DNA of 40,935 nt from an uncultured Oscillospiraceae bacterium. GTDB lineage: Bacteria; Bacillota; Clostridia; Oscillospirales; Oscillospiraceae. Numbering within the stretch: the stretch's first letter is position 1; each line of letters begins with the position of its first letter. Below are positions 32,045 through 40,758 of this stretch, piece by piece. A program made the position numbers and the translations under genes. Location: the NCBI GenBank assembly GCA_934591745.1, contig CAKTPQ010000016.1:1-40935 (forward strand), read 5' to 3'. Below the pieces are notes generated by a model. That model did no database searches. It worked only from the letters and a program-made list of their open reading frames with translations, and had not been told where the DNA came from.

Positions 32045-33421
32045 TTAGCCGCGGCCGCCGAAGAAGTAGTTGTAGAAGTCCTGCCAGTTGTCGGGCATCT
32101 GGCCGTAGCCATTGCCGCCGTTATTGCCGTTATTGCCGCTGCTCTGGGTGGTGTCCTCCTGTGAGCCGGTGGTCTGGGGCTGGGCGTCGAAGGTCAGCTC
32201 CGTCTCGATATACTGGCCGTTACGGTACACGGTGAGGGTCACGGTATCACCGGCGCGATAGCCCTTCATGGCGGCGGACAGGTCCTGACGGGAGGTCAGG
32301 GTCTTGTCGCCCATTTTGGTGATGACGTCGCCCAGGCGCAGGCCGGCCTTGTCGCCGGCGCCGCCGGACACCACGGAGTAGACGAACACGCCCTGGGTCA
32401 CGTCGATGCTGTACTGCGCCGCCATCTGCTCGGTCATGGTGCCGGCGGTGATGGCCATGTAGGCCTTATCCGTCACGGCGCCGTTTTCCATGATGTCGGT
32501 GATGATGCTGCGCACGTCACTGATGGGGATGGCGAAGCCCAGACCCTCCACCGTGGTGCTGGAGTAGCTGGAGTACTTGGCGGACACGATGCCCACCACC
32601 TCGCCGTACAGGTTTACCAGCGGGCCGCCGGAGTTGCCGGGGTTGATGGAGCAGTCCACCTGGATCATGTTGAAGGGCGTGCCGTCCACGTTGATGGCAC
32701 GGTCACAGCTGGAGACGATGCCCTGACTCATGGAGAATGTCAGCTCGCCCAGAGGATTGCCGATGGCCAGCACGGTGTCGCCCACGTTGACGTCGGCGCT
32801 CTCGCCCAGCGTCACGGGCTGCAAGCCGGAGGCGTTGATCTTCAGCACCGCCACATCGTAGTCGCTGTCGCCGCCGATGACGGTGGCATCATAGGTGTCG
32901 CCGTTATACAGTGTCACCTGCACGGAGCTGGCCCCGCTGATGACGTGGTAATTGGTGACCACATAGCCGTCCTCGGTGATGATGAAGCCGCTGCCGGAGG
33001 AGGCGGTCTGGGTCTGCTGGCCGAAGATGTTGGTGCTGGTGGCGGAGCAGTTGATGGACACGGCGCTGTTCACCACAGAGGCGTACACCTCTGCCGGTTC
33101 CATCTTCGTCTGGCCGTCCACGGTCTTGACCTGCACCGACACCGGCTGGCGGTCGCTCTGCTGGATAGCGGTCTTTTCGGTGCCGCTGCTTTTGGCGATA
33201 GCCGCGCCGCCCCAGCCCGCCAGGCCTCCCGCCACGGCACAGGCCAGGATCAGCGCCGTCACCTTCACGGCGGTGCGGTGGAAGAAGCCCTGCTTCCGGG
33301 GGACCTCCGGCGTATGGGCCGGGGTGCGGTTGGGGTCTGGGGCGTAATCGTCCCTGGGCAGCTGGTCGCGGTTGGTGTAGCGGTACTGGTCGCTGCTTCT
33401 GAAATCGTCGTTGTAGTACAT
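32045..33421 (-). CDS. htrA: HtrA/DegP-type membrane-anchored serine protease
   Basis: 458-residue trypsin-fold protease for damaged envelope proteins. Layout: a cytoplasmic charged N-terminus (1-50), one membrane span at about 55-76, a protease domain with the triad His159 (VTNYHVI), Asp189 (SDYDVAVLKI) and Ser264 (NPGNSGGPL), and a PDZ domain (about 335-425, with GGAGDKAGLRLGDVITKMGD). A Gln/Asn/Gly-rich tail ends in YFFGGRG. The ATG at 33421 is chosen because AAGGAGG lies nine bases before it; an ATG at 33445 would place that site inside the gene. Single-gene unit with a clear terminator. Confidence 0.96.
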   Translation of the reverse strand: MYYNDDFRSSDQYRYTNRDQLPRDDYAPDPNRTPAHTPEVPRKQGFFHRTAVKVTALILACAVAGGLAGWGGAAIAKSSGTEKTAIQQSDRQPVSVQVKTVDGQTKMEPAEVYASVVNSAVSINCSATSTNIFGQQTQTASSGSGFIITEDGYVVTNYHVISGASSVQVTLYNGDTYDATVIGGDSDYDVAVLKINASGLQPVTLGESADVNVGDTVLAIGNPLGELTFSMSQGIVSSCDRAINVDGTPFNMIQVDCSINPGNSGGPLVNLYGEVVGIVSAKYSSYSSTTVEGLGFAIPISDVRSIITDIMENGAVTDKAYMAITAGTMTEQMAAQYSIDVTQGVFVYSVVSGGAGDKAGLRLGDVITKMGDKTLTSRQDLSAAMKGYRAGDTVTLTVYRNGQYIETELTFDAQPQTTGSQEDTTQSSGNNGNNGGNGYGQMPDNWQDFYNYFFGGRG

Positions 33422-33602
33422 AAAGAATGCCTCCTTTTTCGGCAAGTTCTGCGTTTTGGCTTGTAGCGGTGGGCAAATCGTGGTATGATACCGCCGCCGG
33501 GAACTGTTTTCTGCTCTATGTCTATTAGGATAAACAGTTTCCTTAATCCAAGCTTTAAGTTTCCGCTGGAAATTTTAACTTTTTGAAAACGAGGTGAGCG
33601 CT

Positions 33603-35189
33603 ATGCTGCGGATCGACCAACTGCGCCTGCTGCCGGGGGAGCCGGAGTCGGCGCTGCTGCCCAAGTGCGCCCGGCTGCTGCGCACCGACCCGTCGGCCCT
33701 GACGGGGCTGACGGTGCTGCGCCGCGCCATCGATGCCCGGGAGGGGCTGACATTCGTGTACACCGTGGCTGTCTCCGCCCCGCAGGAGGCCGCACTGCTC
33801 CGCCGGTGTCGGGATAAGCGTGTCACCGCCTACACGCCGGAGCAGTACGCGCCCCCCGCCCCCGTGGCCGCCCCGGCGGTGCGCCCCATTGTGGTGGGCG
33901 CGGGGCCTGCCGGACTGTTTGCCGCGCTGGTGCTGGCAAAATGCGGCGCACGCCCCATCCTGCTGGAGCGGGGACAGTGCGTGGAGCAGCGGCAGCGGGA
34001 CGTACAGCGTTTCTGGGCCACCGGTGAGCTGGACACGGAGAGTAACGTCCAGTTCGGCGAGGGCGGCGCCGGGGCCTTCTCCGACGGGAAGCTGAACACC
34101 GGCACACGGGACGTGCGGCACCGCTTCATCATGGAGCAGCTGGTATCCTGCGGCGCACCGGAGAGCATCCTCACCGACGCGCTGCCCCATGTGGGCACCG
34201 ACATGCTGCACATTGCGCTGCAAAGCCTGCGGCGGCAGCTGCTGGAGGCCGGGGCGGACATCCGGTTCGGCGCACGGCTGGAGGGGCTGACCGTACAGGA
34301 CGGGGCCGTGACAGCCGCCAGCGTCCGGGAGGGAGAGATGCTTTACACCCTTCCCGCCCGGCAGGTGGTGCTGGCGCTGGGACACAGCGCCCGGGACACC
34401 TTTGAAATGCTGTACGGTGCGGGGATCGCCATGAAGCAGAAGCCCTTTGCCATGGGCGTGCGCATCGAACACCGGCAGGCGGCGGTGGACGCCGCCCGCT
34501 ACCGAAAGCTGGCGGGCCATCCCTCCCTGCCGCCGGCCACCTACAAGCTGTCCTGCCATCTGCCCAACGGGCGCAGCGCCTTTTCGTTCTGCGTATGCCC
34601 CGGCGGTCAGGTGGTGGCCGCCGCATCGGAGGCGGAGCGCGTGGTGACCAACGGCATGAGCGAGTACGCCCGGGACAGGGAGAACATCAACGGCGCGCTG
34701 CTGGTGAACGTCACCCCCGCCGACTTTCCCGACAGCCACCCCCTCTCCGGCATACGGCTGCAGCGGCAGCTGGAGGACGCCGCCTTTGCGCTGGGCGGCG
34801 GTAACTACCGCGCCCCCTGTCAGCGGGTGGAGGATTTTCTGGCGGGCCGGCCCTCCGCGGGACCGGGGCGTGTGACACCCAGCTATCTGCCGGGCGTCAC
34901 CTATACCGACCTGCACCGCTGCCTGCCGCCGTTCATCAGCGAGACGCTGGCGCTGGCGCTGCCGGAGCTGGGCCGGAAGCTCAAGGGCTACGATGACCCG
35001 GACGCCCTGCTCACCGGCGTGGAGACACGCTCCTCCTCCCCGGTGCGGCTGGTGCGGGATGAACACTATGAGGCCAATATTCGCGGCGTGTACCCCTGCG
35101 GCGAGGGAGCCGGCTATGCCGGCGGCATCCTGTCCGCCGCCGCCGACGGCATGCGCTGCGCGGAAAAACTACTGGAGGTATACAGATGA
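33603..35189 (+). CDS. NAD(P)/FAD-dependent oxidoreductase
   Basis: 528-residue flavoprotein. An N-terminal domain of about 90 residues is followed by the dinucleotide-binding motif VVGAGPAGLFAALVLA (about 96-111) and LLERG ending the second strand. The family-specific FGEGGAGAFSDGKLNT segment (about 148-163) and the C-terminal FAD site GVYPCGEGAGYAGGILSAAADGMRCAE (about 493-519) are also present. Such proteins are widespread in Clostridia and annotated as uncharacterised FAD dehydrogenases. GAGGTG lies before the ATG at 33603, preferred over GTG at 33594. Its end overlaps the next gene by four bases (ATGA), so the two are co-translated. Confidence 0.92.
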   Translation: MLRIDQLRLLPGEPESALLPKCARLLRTDPSALTGLTVLRRAIDAREGLTFVYTVAVSAPQEAALLRRCRDKRVTAYTPEQYAPPAPVAAPAVRPIVVGAGPAGLFAALVLAKCGARPILLERGQCVEQRQRDVQRFWATGELDTESNVQFGEGGAGAFSDGKLNTGTRDVRHRFIMEQLVSCGAPESILTDALPHVGTDMLHIALQSLRRQLLEAGADIRFGARLEGLTVQDGAVTAASVREGEMLYTLPARQVVLALGHSARDTFEMLYGAGIAMKQKPFAMGVRIEHRQAAVDAARYRKLAGHPSLPPATYKLSCHLPNGRSAFSFCVCPGGQVVAAASEAERVVTNGMSEYARDRENINGALLVNVTPADFPDSHPLSGIRLQRQLEDAAFALGGGNYRAPCQRVEDFLAGRPSAGPGRVTPSYLPGVTYTDLHRCLPPFISETLALALPELGRKLKGYDDPDALLTGVETRSSSPVRLVRDEHYEANIRGVYPCGEGAGYAGGILSAAADGMRCAEKLLEVYR

Positions 35190-36151
35190 AAAAGATCGCC
35201 GTTCTCGGAAATTTTCTGGAGCCGTCCCACCACGCGCTGATCGACAGCACCGCCGCCCGCTGCGGCTTCACGGCGGACTACTACCCCGACAGCTGCGTAC
35301 CGGCGGAAAAGGCCGGACAGTACGAGGTGCTGTACGGCATGCCCCGGCCCGCCGACCTCAAGAGCTTCACAGGGCTGAAGTGGTTCTGCGGCAGCTTCGC
35401 CGGGGTGGATGCCTATCTGGACAACGCCCTGTACCCCTCGCCGGACGTGGTGCTCAGCAACTCCTCCGGCGCCTACGGCGTCACCATCGCAGAGCACCTT
35501 ATCATGGTGACGCTGATGCTGCTGCGCCACGCCCCCGCCTATGTGCGGGACGCCGACGCACACCGCTGGGGCCCGGTGATGCCCATGCGCTCCATCATCG
35601 GCAGCACCATCACCGTGCTGGGCACCGGCGACATCGGCACGGAGTTTGCGCGCCGGGCCAAGGCCATGGGTGCCAAAATCATCCGGGGCGTCCGCCGCAC
35701 GAAAAAGCCCGCCGATCCCGCCTTTGACGGTGTTTACACCCACGACGAGCTGGACGCTCTGCTGCCGGACACCGATATTCTGGTGATGGCGCTGCCCTCC
35801 ACGCCGGACACCGTGGGCATCCTGTCCCGTCAGCGCATCGCTCTGCTGCCGGAGACGGCCTATGTGGTCAATGTGGGCCGGGGCACCGCCATTGACCAGC
35901 CCGCGCTGGTGGAGGCACTGAACGCCGGGAAGCTGGCGGGCGCGGCGCTGGACGTGTTCGCCAGAGAGCCTATCCCCGACGGCGACCCGGTGTGGGAGGC
36001 CAAGAACCTGCTGATCACGCCCCACATCTCCGGGCAGATGAGTCTGGGCTATACCAGGGACAAGAACGTGGCGCTGTTCTGTGAGGATCTGGAGAACTAC
36101 GCCGCAGGCCGCCCGCTGGCGCGGTATGTGGACCGCCGCATCGGCTACTGA
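35186..36151 (+). CDS. D-isomer-specific 2-hydroxyacid dehydrogenase
   Basis: 321-residue NAD(P)-dependent dehydrogenase that interconverts 2-keto acids and D-2-hydroxy acids. The Rossmann motif is VLGTGDIGTEFARRAKAMG (about 149-167). The catalytic set is Arg in NVGRGT, Glu in FAREPIP and His in ITPHISG. The substrate subclass (glyoxylate/hydroxypyruvate versus D-lactate-like) cannot be fixed. It overlaps the flavoprotein gene, which suggests a shared redox step. A terminator follows at 36167-36210. Confidence 0.95.
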   Translation: MKKIAVLGNFLEPSHHALIDSTAARCGFTADYYPDSCVPAEKAGQYEVLYGMPRPADLKSFTGLKWFCGSFAGVDAYLDNALYPSPDVVLSNSSGAYGVTIAEHLIMVTLMLLRHAPAYVRDADAHRWGPVMPMRSIIGSTITVLGTGDIGTEFARRAKAMGAKIIRGVRRTKKPADPAFDGVYTHDELDALLPDTDILVMALPSTPDTVGILSRQRIALLPETAYVVNVGRGTAIDQPALVEALNAGKLAGAALDVFAREPIPDGDPVWEAKNLLITPHISGQMSLGYTRDKNVALFCEDLENYAAGRPLARYVDRRIGY

Positions 36152-36166
36152 GCCAGTCATACACGC

Positions 36167-36210
36167 AAAAAGGAGCGCACATGGGGACATCCCATGCGCG
36201 CTCCTTTTTT
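36167..36210. terminator. Bidirectional terminator downstream of the dehydrogenase gene
   Basis: AAAAAGGAGCGC followed by ATGGG pairs with CCCATGCGCGCTCC and a TTTTTT tract, with one mismatch and loop GACAT. The minus-strand membrane-protein gene stops seven bases further on, so both units end here. Confidence 0.9.
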
Positions 36211-36216
36211 ATATGT

Positions 36217-36855
36217 TTACAGCAGCCGTCCGATGAACACGAACAGACAGCCCAGGGCGAAAAACGCCGCGATCAGCAGCAGGATCACCGGCCAGAACCG
36301 CCGGCCCATGACCTGCGGATCCATAAAGGGGTAGGGGTAGCAGTGCTTCGTATGGCCGATGGGCTTCCCCGCGGCGCCGCGGAGCATACCGAAGGCGAAG
36401 TAGGACAGCGGCAGCAACAGCCACCACGCGGCGTGGCCGACGTTGAGGCCGGACTTGTCCTGCCACAGCAGCCACTGCACCACCGTCAGCCACGGCACGG
36501 TGTAGTGGACGCAGAGATTGCCGAAGCTGCTGAAGCCGATGTCGGACAGCGCCTTGCCGCGCTTTCTGGCCGACGGCACCAGCACCCACTGGTAGATGAG
36601 GTGGGTCACAAAGATGCACAGTGTCATGCTCAGGGCGACACCGGGGGAACTGAGCCACCGGAATACGCCGCTCCCCGGATCGTGGCCGCTGGCCCCCAAC
36701 GCCAGCTGGTACACCGCCAGCAGCAGATTGCTGAGATTGGTATAGAACGCGAAAAATCCAGGCCGGATATGGCCCGTCACAGGCAGCGTGGAGTGAAAAT
36801 ACAGCCCCGCCAGCCCCAGCAGGCCCAGAAACAGTGCCGATATACGCAGCATCAT
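36217..36855 (-). CDS. Pr6Pr-type integral membrane protein
   Basis: 212-residue protein with six predicted spans (first at about 5-21). It carries the motifs FYTNLSN (about 37-43) and [19 protein letters not shown] (about 113-131), and a closing YPFMDP segment, all typical of Pr6Pr-family membrane proteins of unknown function. Its ATG overlaps the stop of the endonuclease IV gene (ATGA), so it is the last gene of a three-gene operon. There is no biochemical clue to its role. Confidence 0.82.
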   Translation of the reverse strand: MMLRISALFLGLLGLAGLYFHSTLPVTGHIRPGFFAFYTNLSNLLLAVYQLALGASGHDPGSGVFRWLSSPGVALSMTLCIFVTHLIYQWVLVPSARKRGKALSDIGFSSFGNLCVHYTVPWLTVVQWLLWQDKSGLNVGHAAWWLLLPLSYFAFGMLRGAAGKPIGHTKHCYPYPFMDPQVMGRRFWPVILLLIAAFFALGCLFVFIGRLL

Positions 36856-37685
36856 TCCGTCCTCAGCTCCCTGAGCCGGGCGATCTCCCGTGCGTAGCCC
36901 GCCAGATCGTTGGGCGTCTCCAGAACGAAGGGCAGGTCACGCAGGGCCGGGTGGTTGATGATGCGGGCAAAGGCCGCCTCCCCCAAATACCCCTCGCCGA
37001 TGCGGGCATGGCGGTCCTTGTGGGCGCCCAGCGGGTTCATGCTGTCGTTGATGTGTACCGCTTTCAGCCGGCGGAGGCCGATGACCCGGTCGAACTCCGT
37101 CAGCACGCCGTCGATGTCCCCGGCGATGTCGTAGCCCGCGTCGGAGACGTGGCAGGTATCCATGCAGACACCCAGCCGGTCGCCCAACGCCACGCGGTCC
37201 ATGATCTCCCGCAGCTCCTCGAAGCGGCCGCCTACCTCCGAGCCTTTGCCGGACATGGTTTCCAGCAGCACCGTGGTGCGCTGCCCCGGCTTGAGGATGG
37301 CGTTGAGGGTATCGGCGATCTGGCCGATGCCCACCTCCATCCCCTGCTCCGTGTGGCTGCCGGGGTGGAAGTTGTAGTAGTTGCCGGGCAGATGCTCCAT
37401 GCGCTTCAGGTCGTCCGCCAGCGTCATGCGGGCGAACTCCCGTGTGCGCTCCGTTTTAGAGCAGGGGTTGATGGTATAGGGCGCGTGGGCCACCAGCGGC
37501 CCGAAGCGGTGCGCCGCCAGCAGTTCCGCCAGCGCCGCCGCGTCGGCGGGATCGATGGTCTTGGCCTTGCTGCCCCGGGGGTTGCGGGTGAAGAACTGGA
37601 ATGTATTGGCGCCAATGGACAGTGCCGTCTGTCCCATGGCCAGAAAGCCGTCGGAGGCGGAGAGGTGACAGCCGATGGTCAGCAT
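36852..37685 (-). CDS. nfo: Endonuclease IV (deoxyribonuclease IV)
   Basis: 277-residue TIM-barrel AP endonuclease that cuts DNA 5' to abasic sites in base-excision repair. The trinuclear zinc ligands are all in place: [52 protein letters not shown] and FVLETPND. The length is normal for the family. It lies 13 bases after the YfcE-type gene and overlaps the membrane-protein gene. Confidence 0.97.
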   Translation of the reverse strand: MLTIGCHLSASDGFLAMGQTALSIGANTFQFFTRNPRGSKAKTIDPADAAALAELLAAHRFGPLVAHAPYTINPCSKTERTREFARMTLADDLKRMEHLPGNYYNFHPGSHTEQGMEVGIGQIADTLNAILKPGQRTTVLLETMSGKGSEVGGRFEELREIMDRVALGDRLGVCMDTCHVSDAGYDIAGDIDGVLTEFDRVIGLRRLKAVHINDSMNPLGAHKDRHARIGEGYLGEAAFARIINHPALRDLPFVLETPNDLAGYAREIARLRELRTE

Positions 37686-37698
37686 AGTGTTGCTCCTT

Positions 37699-38163
37699 TC
37701 AAAGGTTCAGCGTCCGGGCGTCCGCTTTGCCGTTTTCGATGGTAAGGATGCCGCAGGTGGGGCGCAGCGGATCGCCGGCAGCACCGGGATTCAGCACCAG
37801 CAGTGAGCCGTCGTTGTCCACCAGCGGCCGATGGGTGTGGCCGAACAGCAGCACCTGGGCACCGCACTCCCGGGCGGCCCATACCGCCCGCATCACGTCG
37901 GACTTCACGCCCCGTGTGTGCCCGTGGAGCATGAGGATGCGCACGCCGCCCAGCTCGATGAGCCGCTCCGGCTGGTCGCAGCTGCCGTAGTCGCAGTTCC
38001 CCGGTACGCCCTCCATGGGCAGCATGGGAAACGTCTGCCGCAGCCGCTCCAGATCCCGCTGGCAGTCACCCAGATGGAGCACATAGTCCGGATGGGTCTG
38101 CTCCACCGCCTGTATGAGTTTGTCCACTTTTCCGTGGGAATCGGATACCACCAGAACATTCAT
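37699..38163 (-). CDS. YfcE/MJ0936-type metallophosphoesterase
   Basis: 154-residue calcineurin-like phosphodiesterase. All metal motifs are visible: VSDSHG (6-11), LGD (30-32), GNCD (55-58), LHGH and FGHTHRP. Members hydrolyse phosphodiesters of unknown biological identity. The ATG at 38163 is preferred; it has only a weak GGGGTGG site, and the in-frame start at 38202 has none better. It heads the operon with nfo. The promoter overlaps that of the divergent Smr gene. Confidence 0.92.
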   Translation of the reverse strand: MNVLVVSDSHGKVDKLIQAVEQTHPDYVLHLGDCQRDLERLRQTFPMLPMEGVPGNCDYGSCDQPERLIELGGVRILMLHGHTRGVKSDVMRAVWAARECGAQVLLFGHTHRPLVDNDGSLLVLNPGAAGDPLRPTCGILTIENGKADARTLNL

Positions 38164-38192
38164 AGGCCACCCCGCAATGTTTATTCCGGGGT

Positions 38193-38221
38193 ATTTTACC
38201 ACAAAACGGTTGAAAACACAA
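38193..38221 (-). promoter_or_regulatory. Promoter of the yfcE-nfo operon
   Basis: Minus-strand TTGTGT (38216-38221) and TAAAAT (38193-38198) with a 17-base spacer. Its -35 lies in the spacer of the divergent promoter. Confidence 0.65.
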
Positions 38222-38238
38222 TTTGTTTCCCGTATGAT
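38210..38238 (+). promoter_or_regulatory. Promoter of the Smr-domain gene
   Basis: TTGAAA (38210-38215) and TATGAT (38233-38238) are exactly 17 bases apart on the plus strand, 26 bases upstream of the start codon. It overlaps the divergent yfcE promoter. Confidence 0.8.
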
Positions 38239-38264
38239 TAGGGCAAATGAGAGGAGGTGTTGTC

Positions 38265-38510
38265 ATGACCGGCGGTGTGGTGGAGCTGGATCTCCACGGC
38301 ATGAATACCTATCAGGCGCAGATCGCGGTGGACGCAGCCCTGCGCCGGGCCGGCGCGGGCACCTACCGGCTGCGGCTGATCCACGGCTATCGCGGCGGCA
38401 CGGCCATCCGGGACATGCTGTGGCTGACCTACGGGCGGCGCAGCCAGGTGAAGCGCATGGTCAGCGTCAGCGAGGGCGTGACCGAGCTGGTGCTGCGGGA
38501 ATACTATTAA
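38265..38510 (+). CDS. Small MutS-related (Smr) domain protein
   Basis: 81-residue stand-alone Smr domain. The LDLHGMNTYQA start (about 8-18) and the IHGYRGGTAIRDML turn (about 45-58) match the two conserved Smr boxes, although the usual HGxGxG is HGYRGGT here. Smr domains cut or bind nucleic acids, in bacteria often at stalled ribosomes or DNA junctions. AGGAGGTG before the ATG at 38265 decides the start over ATG 38247. The gene ends 33 bases before the nitrilase gene. Confidence 0.88.
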   Translation: MTGGVVELDLHGMNTYQAQIAVDAALRRAGAGTYRLRLIHGYRGGTAIRDMLWLTYGRRSQVKRMVSVSEGVTELVLREYY

Positions 38511-38543
38511 CGCAGGACATTGCAATAAGTGAGGTGTAAAGGC

Positions 38544-39353
38544 ATGAAGCTTGCACAGATACAGATGCGGGTGCGGCCCGGCAAGGCGGAAAACCTCCGC
38601 CATGCGGAGGCACTGCTGGCCAGCGTGAAGGGTGCGGACATGGCGGTGCTGCCGGAGATGTTCTGCTGCCCCTACGACAACGGCTGCTTCCGCGCCTACG
38701 GTGAGGCGGAGGGCGGTGAGGCGTACCGGATGCTGTCCCGGGCCGCGTCGGAAAACGGCCTGTGGGTGGTGGGCGGCTCCCTCCCGGAGCTGGACGGCGG
38801 CAGGGTGTACAACACCAGCTATGTGTTCGCTCCGGACGGGCGCTGTGTGACCCGGCACCGGAAGATGCACCTCTTTGACATCGACGTGGCCGGCGGCCAG
38901 CGGTTCCGGGAGTCGGACACCCTGACGGCGGGCGACGCGGTGACGGTGTTCGACACGCCGTGGGGGAGGATGGGACTTTGCATCTGCTTCGACCTGCGGT
39001 TCCAGGAGCTGGCGCGGCTGATGACGCTGGAGGGCGCGCAGGTGCTGGTGGTGCCGGCGGCTTTCAACATGACCACCGGCCCGGCCCACTGGGAGCTGCT
39101 GTTCCGGCAGCGGGCCGTGGATGAGCAGGTGTTCACCGTGGGCGTCTCCCCGGCCCGGGACGAGACGGCGTCCTATGTAGCGTGGGGCCACTCCATCGTC
39201 TGCGACCCGTGGGGCACGGTGCTCCATCAGTGCGGCGCCGGCGAGGAGGTGGCGGTGACGGAGCTGGAGCTGGAGCTGGTGTCCGCCATACGCAGGCAGC
39301 TGCCGATCCTTTCGGCACGGCGGACGGACATCTACGACATCCGAAAAAAGTGA
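38544..39353 (+). CDS. Nitrilase-superfamily amidase (omega-amidase-like)
   Basis: 269-residue carbon-nitrogen hydrolase with the Glu-Lys-Cys triad: Glu38 in LPEMF, Lys107 in HRKMHLFDID and Cys148 in GLCICFDLRF. The KMHLFDID and CFDLRFQELAR sequences place it near omega-amidase/Nit2, which converts alpha-ketoglutaramate or ketosuccinamate to the keto acid and ammonia. An aminotransferase gene follows 60 bases later with its own promoter, which fits that idea. GAGGTG precedes the ATG at 38544. Confidence 0.93.
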   Translation: MKLAQIQMRVRPGKAENLRHAEALLASVKGADMAVLPEMFCCPYDNGCFRAYGEAEGGEAYRMLSRAASENGLWVVGGSLPELDGGRVYNTSYVFAPDGRCVTRHRKMHLFDIDVAGGQRFRESDTLTAGDAVTVFDTPWGRMGLCICFDLRFQELARLMTLEGAQVLVVPAAFNMTTGPAHWELLFRQRAVDEQVFTVGVSPARDETASYVAWGHSIVCDPWGTVLHQCGAGEEVAVTELELELVSAIRRQLPILSARRTDIYDIRKK

Positions 39354-39382
39354 TTGCCAAGGGACGGGAAACAGTGTATAAT
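39354..39382 (+). promoter_or_regulatory. Promoter of the aminotransferase gene
   Basis: TTGCCA (39354-39359) and TATAAT (39377-39382), spacer 17 bases, begin right after the stop codon of the amidase gene. Confidence 0.85.
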
Positions 39383-39413
39383 CGCAAAAAAAATACGGCG
39401 GAGGTCCTTCATC

Positions 39414-40691
39414 ATGAAAAAAAAATACACAGACATGACATTGCCTGAGCGGCAGGCGGAATATGCGGCCCTGCAGGCGGAATACCAAAGCGCCAAGGCG
39501 CTGCATCTGGCGCTGAACATGGCCCGTGGCAAGCCGGGCCGGGAACAGCTGGATCTGGTGACGCCCATTTTCGGGCTGCTGACAAAGCCGGAGCAGTTCG
39601 TGTCCGACGGCGTGGAGACCCGGAACTACGGTGAGGTGGCGGGCATTCCCGCGGCACGGAAGCTGTTCGCGGACATTCTGGGCTGTAAGCCGGATCAGGT
39701 ATTCGTGGGCGGCAACGCCAGCCTGCAGCTGATGTACGACGCTATCTCCAAAGCGTTCACCCACGGTCTGCTCCACAGCGAGAAGCCCTGGGGCAAGCTG
39801 GACAAGGTGAAGTGGATCTGCCCGGTGCCCGGCTATGACCGGCACTTCAAGGTGACGGCCAGCTTCGGCGTGGAGATGATCTCCGTGCCCATGACCGCCG
39901 ACGGCCCCGACATGGACATGGTGGAGGAGCTGATCCGCGACCCGGCGGTGAAGGGCATGTGGAACGTGCCCAAGTACTCCAATCCCGAGGGCGTGGTGTA
40001 TTCAGAGGAGACCATCCGCCGTCTGGCGGCCATGAAGCCCGCCGCACCGGACTTTATGCTGATGTGGGACAACGCCTACTGCATCCACGAGTTCGACTGC
40101 GACTTTGTGCCCTTCCCTGACATCATCAGTCTGTGCGCCCAGTACGGCAGCGCCGACATGGTGTACGAGTTCGCGTCCACCAGCAAGGTCACGTTCCCCG
40201 GCGCGGGCGTGGGCGTCATGGCGGCCAGCGAGGCCAACATTGACTACTTCACAAAGCTCATCAACATCCAGACCATTGGCTTTGACAAGATCAACCAGCT
40301 GCGGCACGTGCTGTTTCTTCAGGACCGGGCGCACACGCTGGCGCTGATGAAGGAGCACGCGGCCATTCTGGCCCCCAAGTTCCACGCGGTGCTGGGCGGG
40401 CTGGACCGGGAGATCGCGCCGCTGGGTATTGCGGACTACAAGCGGCCTGTGGGCGGCTATTTCGTCAGCCTGGACGCCATGCCCGGCTGCGCCAAGCGGA
40501 CGCTGGCCCTGTGTAAGGAGGCAGGCGTCACCATGACCGGCGCGGGGGCCACGTTCCCCTACGGCATCGACCCCAACGACAGCAACATCCGTATCGCCCC
40601 CTCCTTCCCGCCGGTGGCGGAGCTGGAGCAGGCTATCGCCGTGTTCTGCATCTGCCTGCGGATGGCGGCGCTGGAAAAGCTGGGCATCTGA
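39414..40691 (+). CDS. PLP-dependent aspartate-type aminotransferase (class I, AspT-like)
   Basis: 425-residue aminotransferase of the fold-type I group typified by Corynebacterium AspT, distinct from the common AspC/AspB type. Seen: MARGKPGREQLDLV near the N-terminus, NYGEVAGIPAARKLFADILG, PGYDRHF, NVPKYSNPEGVVYS, LMWDNAY with the Asp that binds PLP, and the PLP lysine Lys258 in FASTSKVTFPGAG. GGAGG lies nine bases before the ATG at 39414. Likely reaction: aspartate plus 2-oxoglutarate to oxaloacetate plus glutamate. Terminator follows. Confidence 0.93.
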   Translation: MKKKYTDMTLPERQAEYAALQAEYQSAKALHLALNMARGKPGREQLDLVTPIFGLLTKPEQFVSDGVETRNYGEVAGIPAARKLFADILGCKPDQVFVGGNASLQLMYDAISKAFTHGLLHSEKPWGKLDKVKWICPVPGYDRHFKVTASFGVEMISVPMTADGPDMDMVEELIRDPAVKGMWNVPKYSNPEGVVYSEETIRRLAAMKPAAPDFMLMWDNAYCIHEFDCDFVPFPDIISLCAQYGSADMVYEFASTSKVTFPGAGVGVMAASEANIDYFTKLINIQTIGFDKINQLRHVLFLQDRAHTLALMKEHAAILAPKFHAVLGGLDREIAPLGIADYKRPVGGYFVSLDAMPGCAKRTLALCKEAGVTMTGAGATFPYGIDPNDSNIRIAPSFPPVAELEQAIAVFCICLRMAALEKLGI

Positions 40692-40704
40692 AAGCGGAGC
40701 ATAT

Positions 40705-40745
40705 ATAAAAAGAGCGCTGCGGCACAGCCGCAGCGCTCTTTTTAT
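40705..40745. terminator. Bidirectional terminator between the aminotransferase gene and atpC
   Basis: A perfect 19-bp inverted repeat (40705-40723 and 40727-40745, loop ACA) carries A/T tracts on both ends. The atpC stop codon is 14 bases to the right. Confidence 0.95.
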
Positions 40746-40758
40746 ACGTTATACGATC

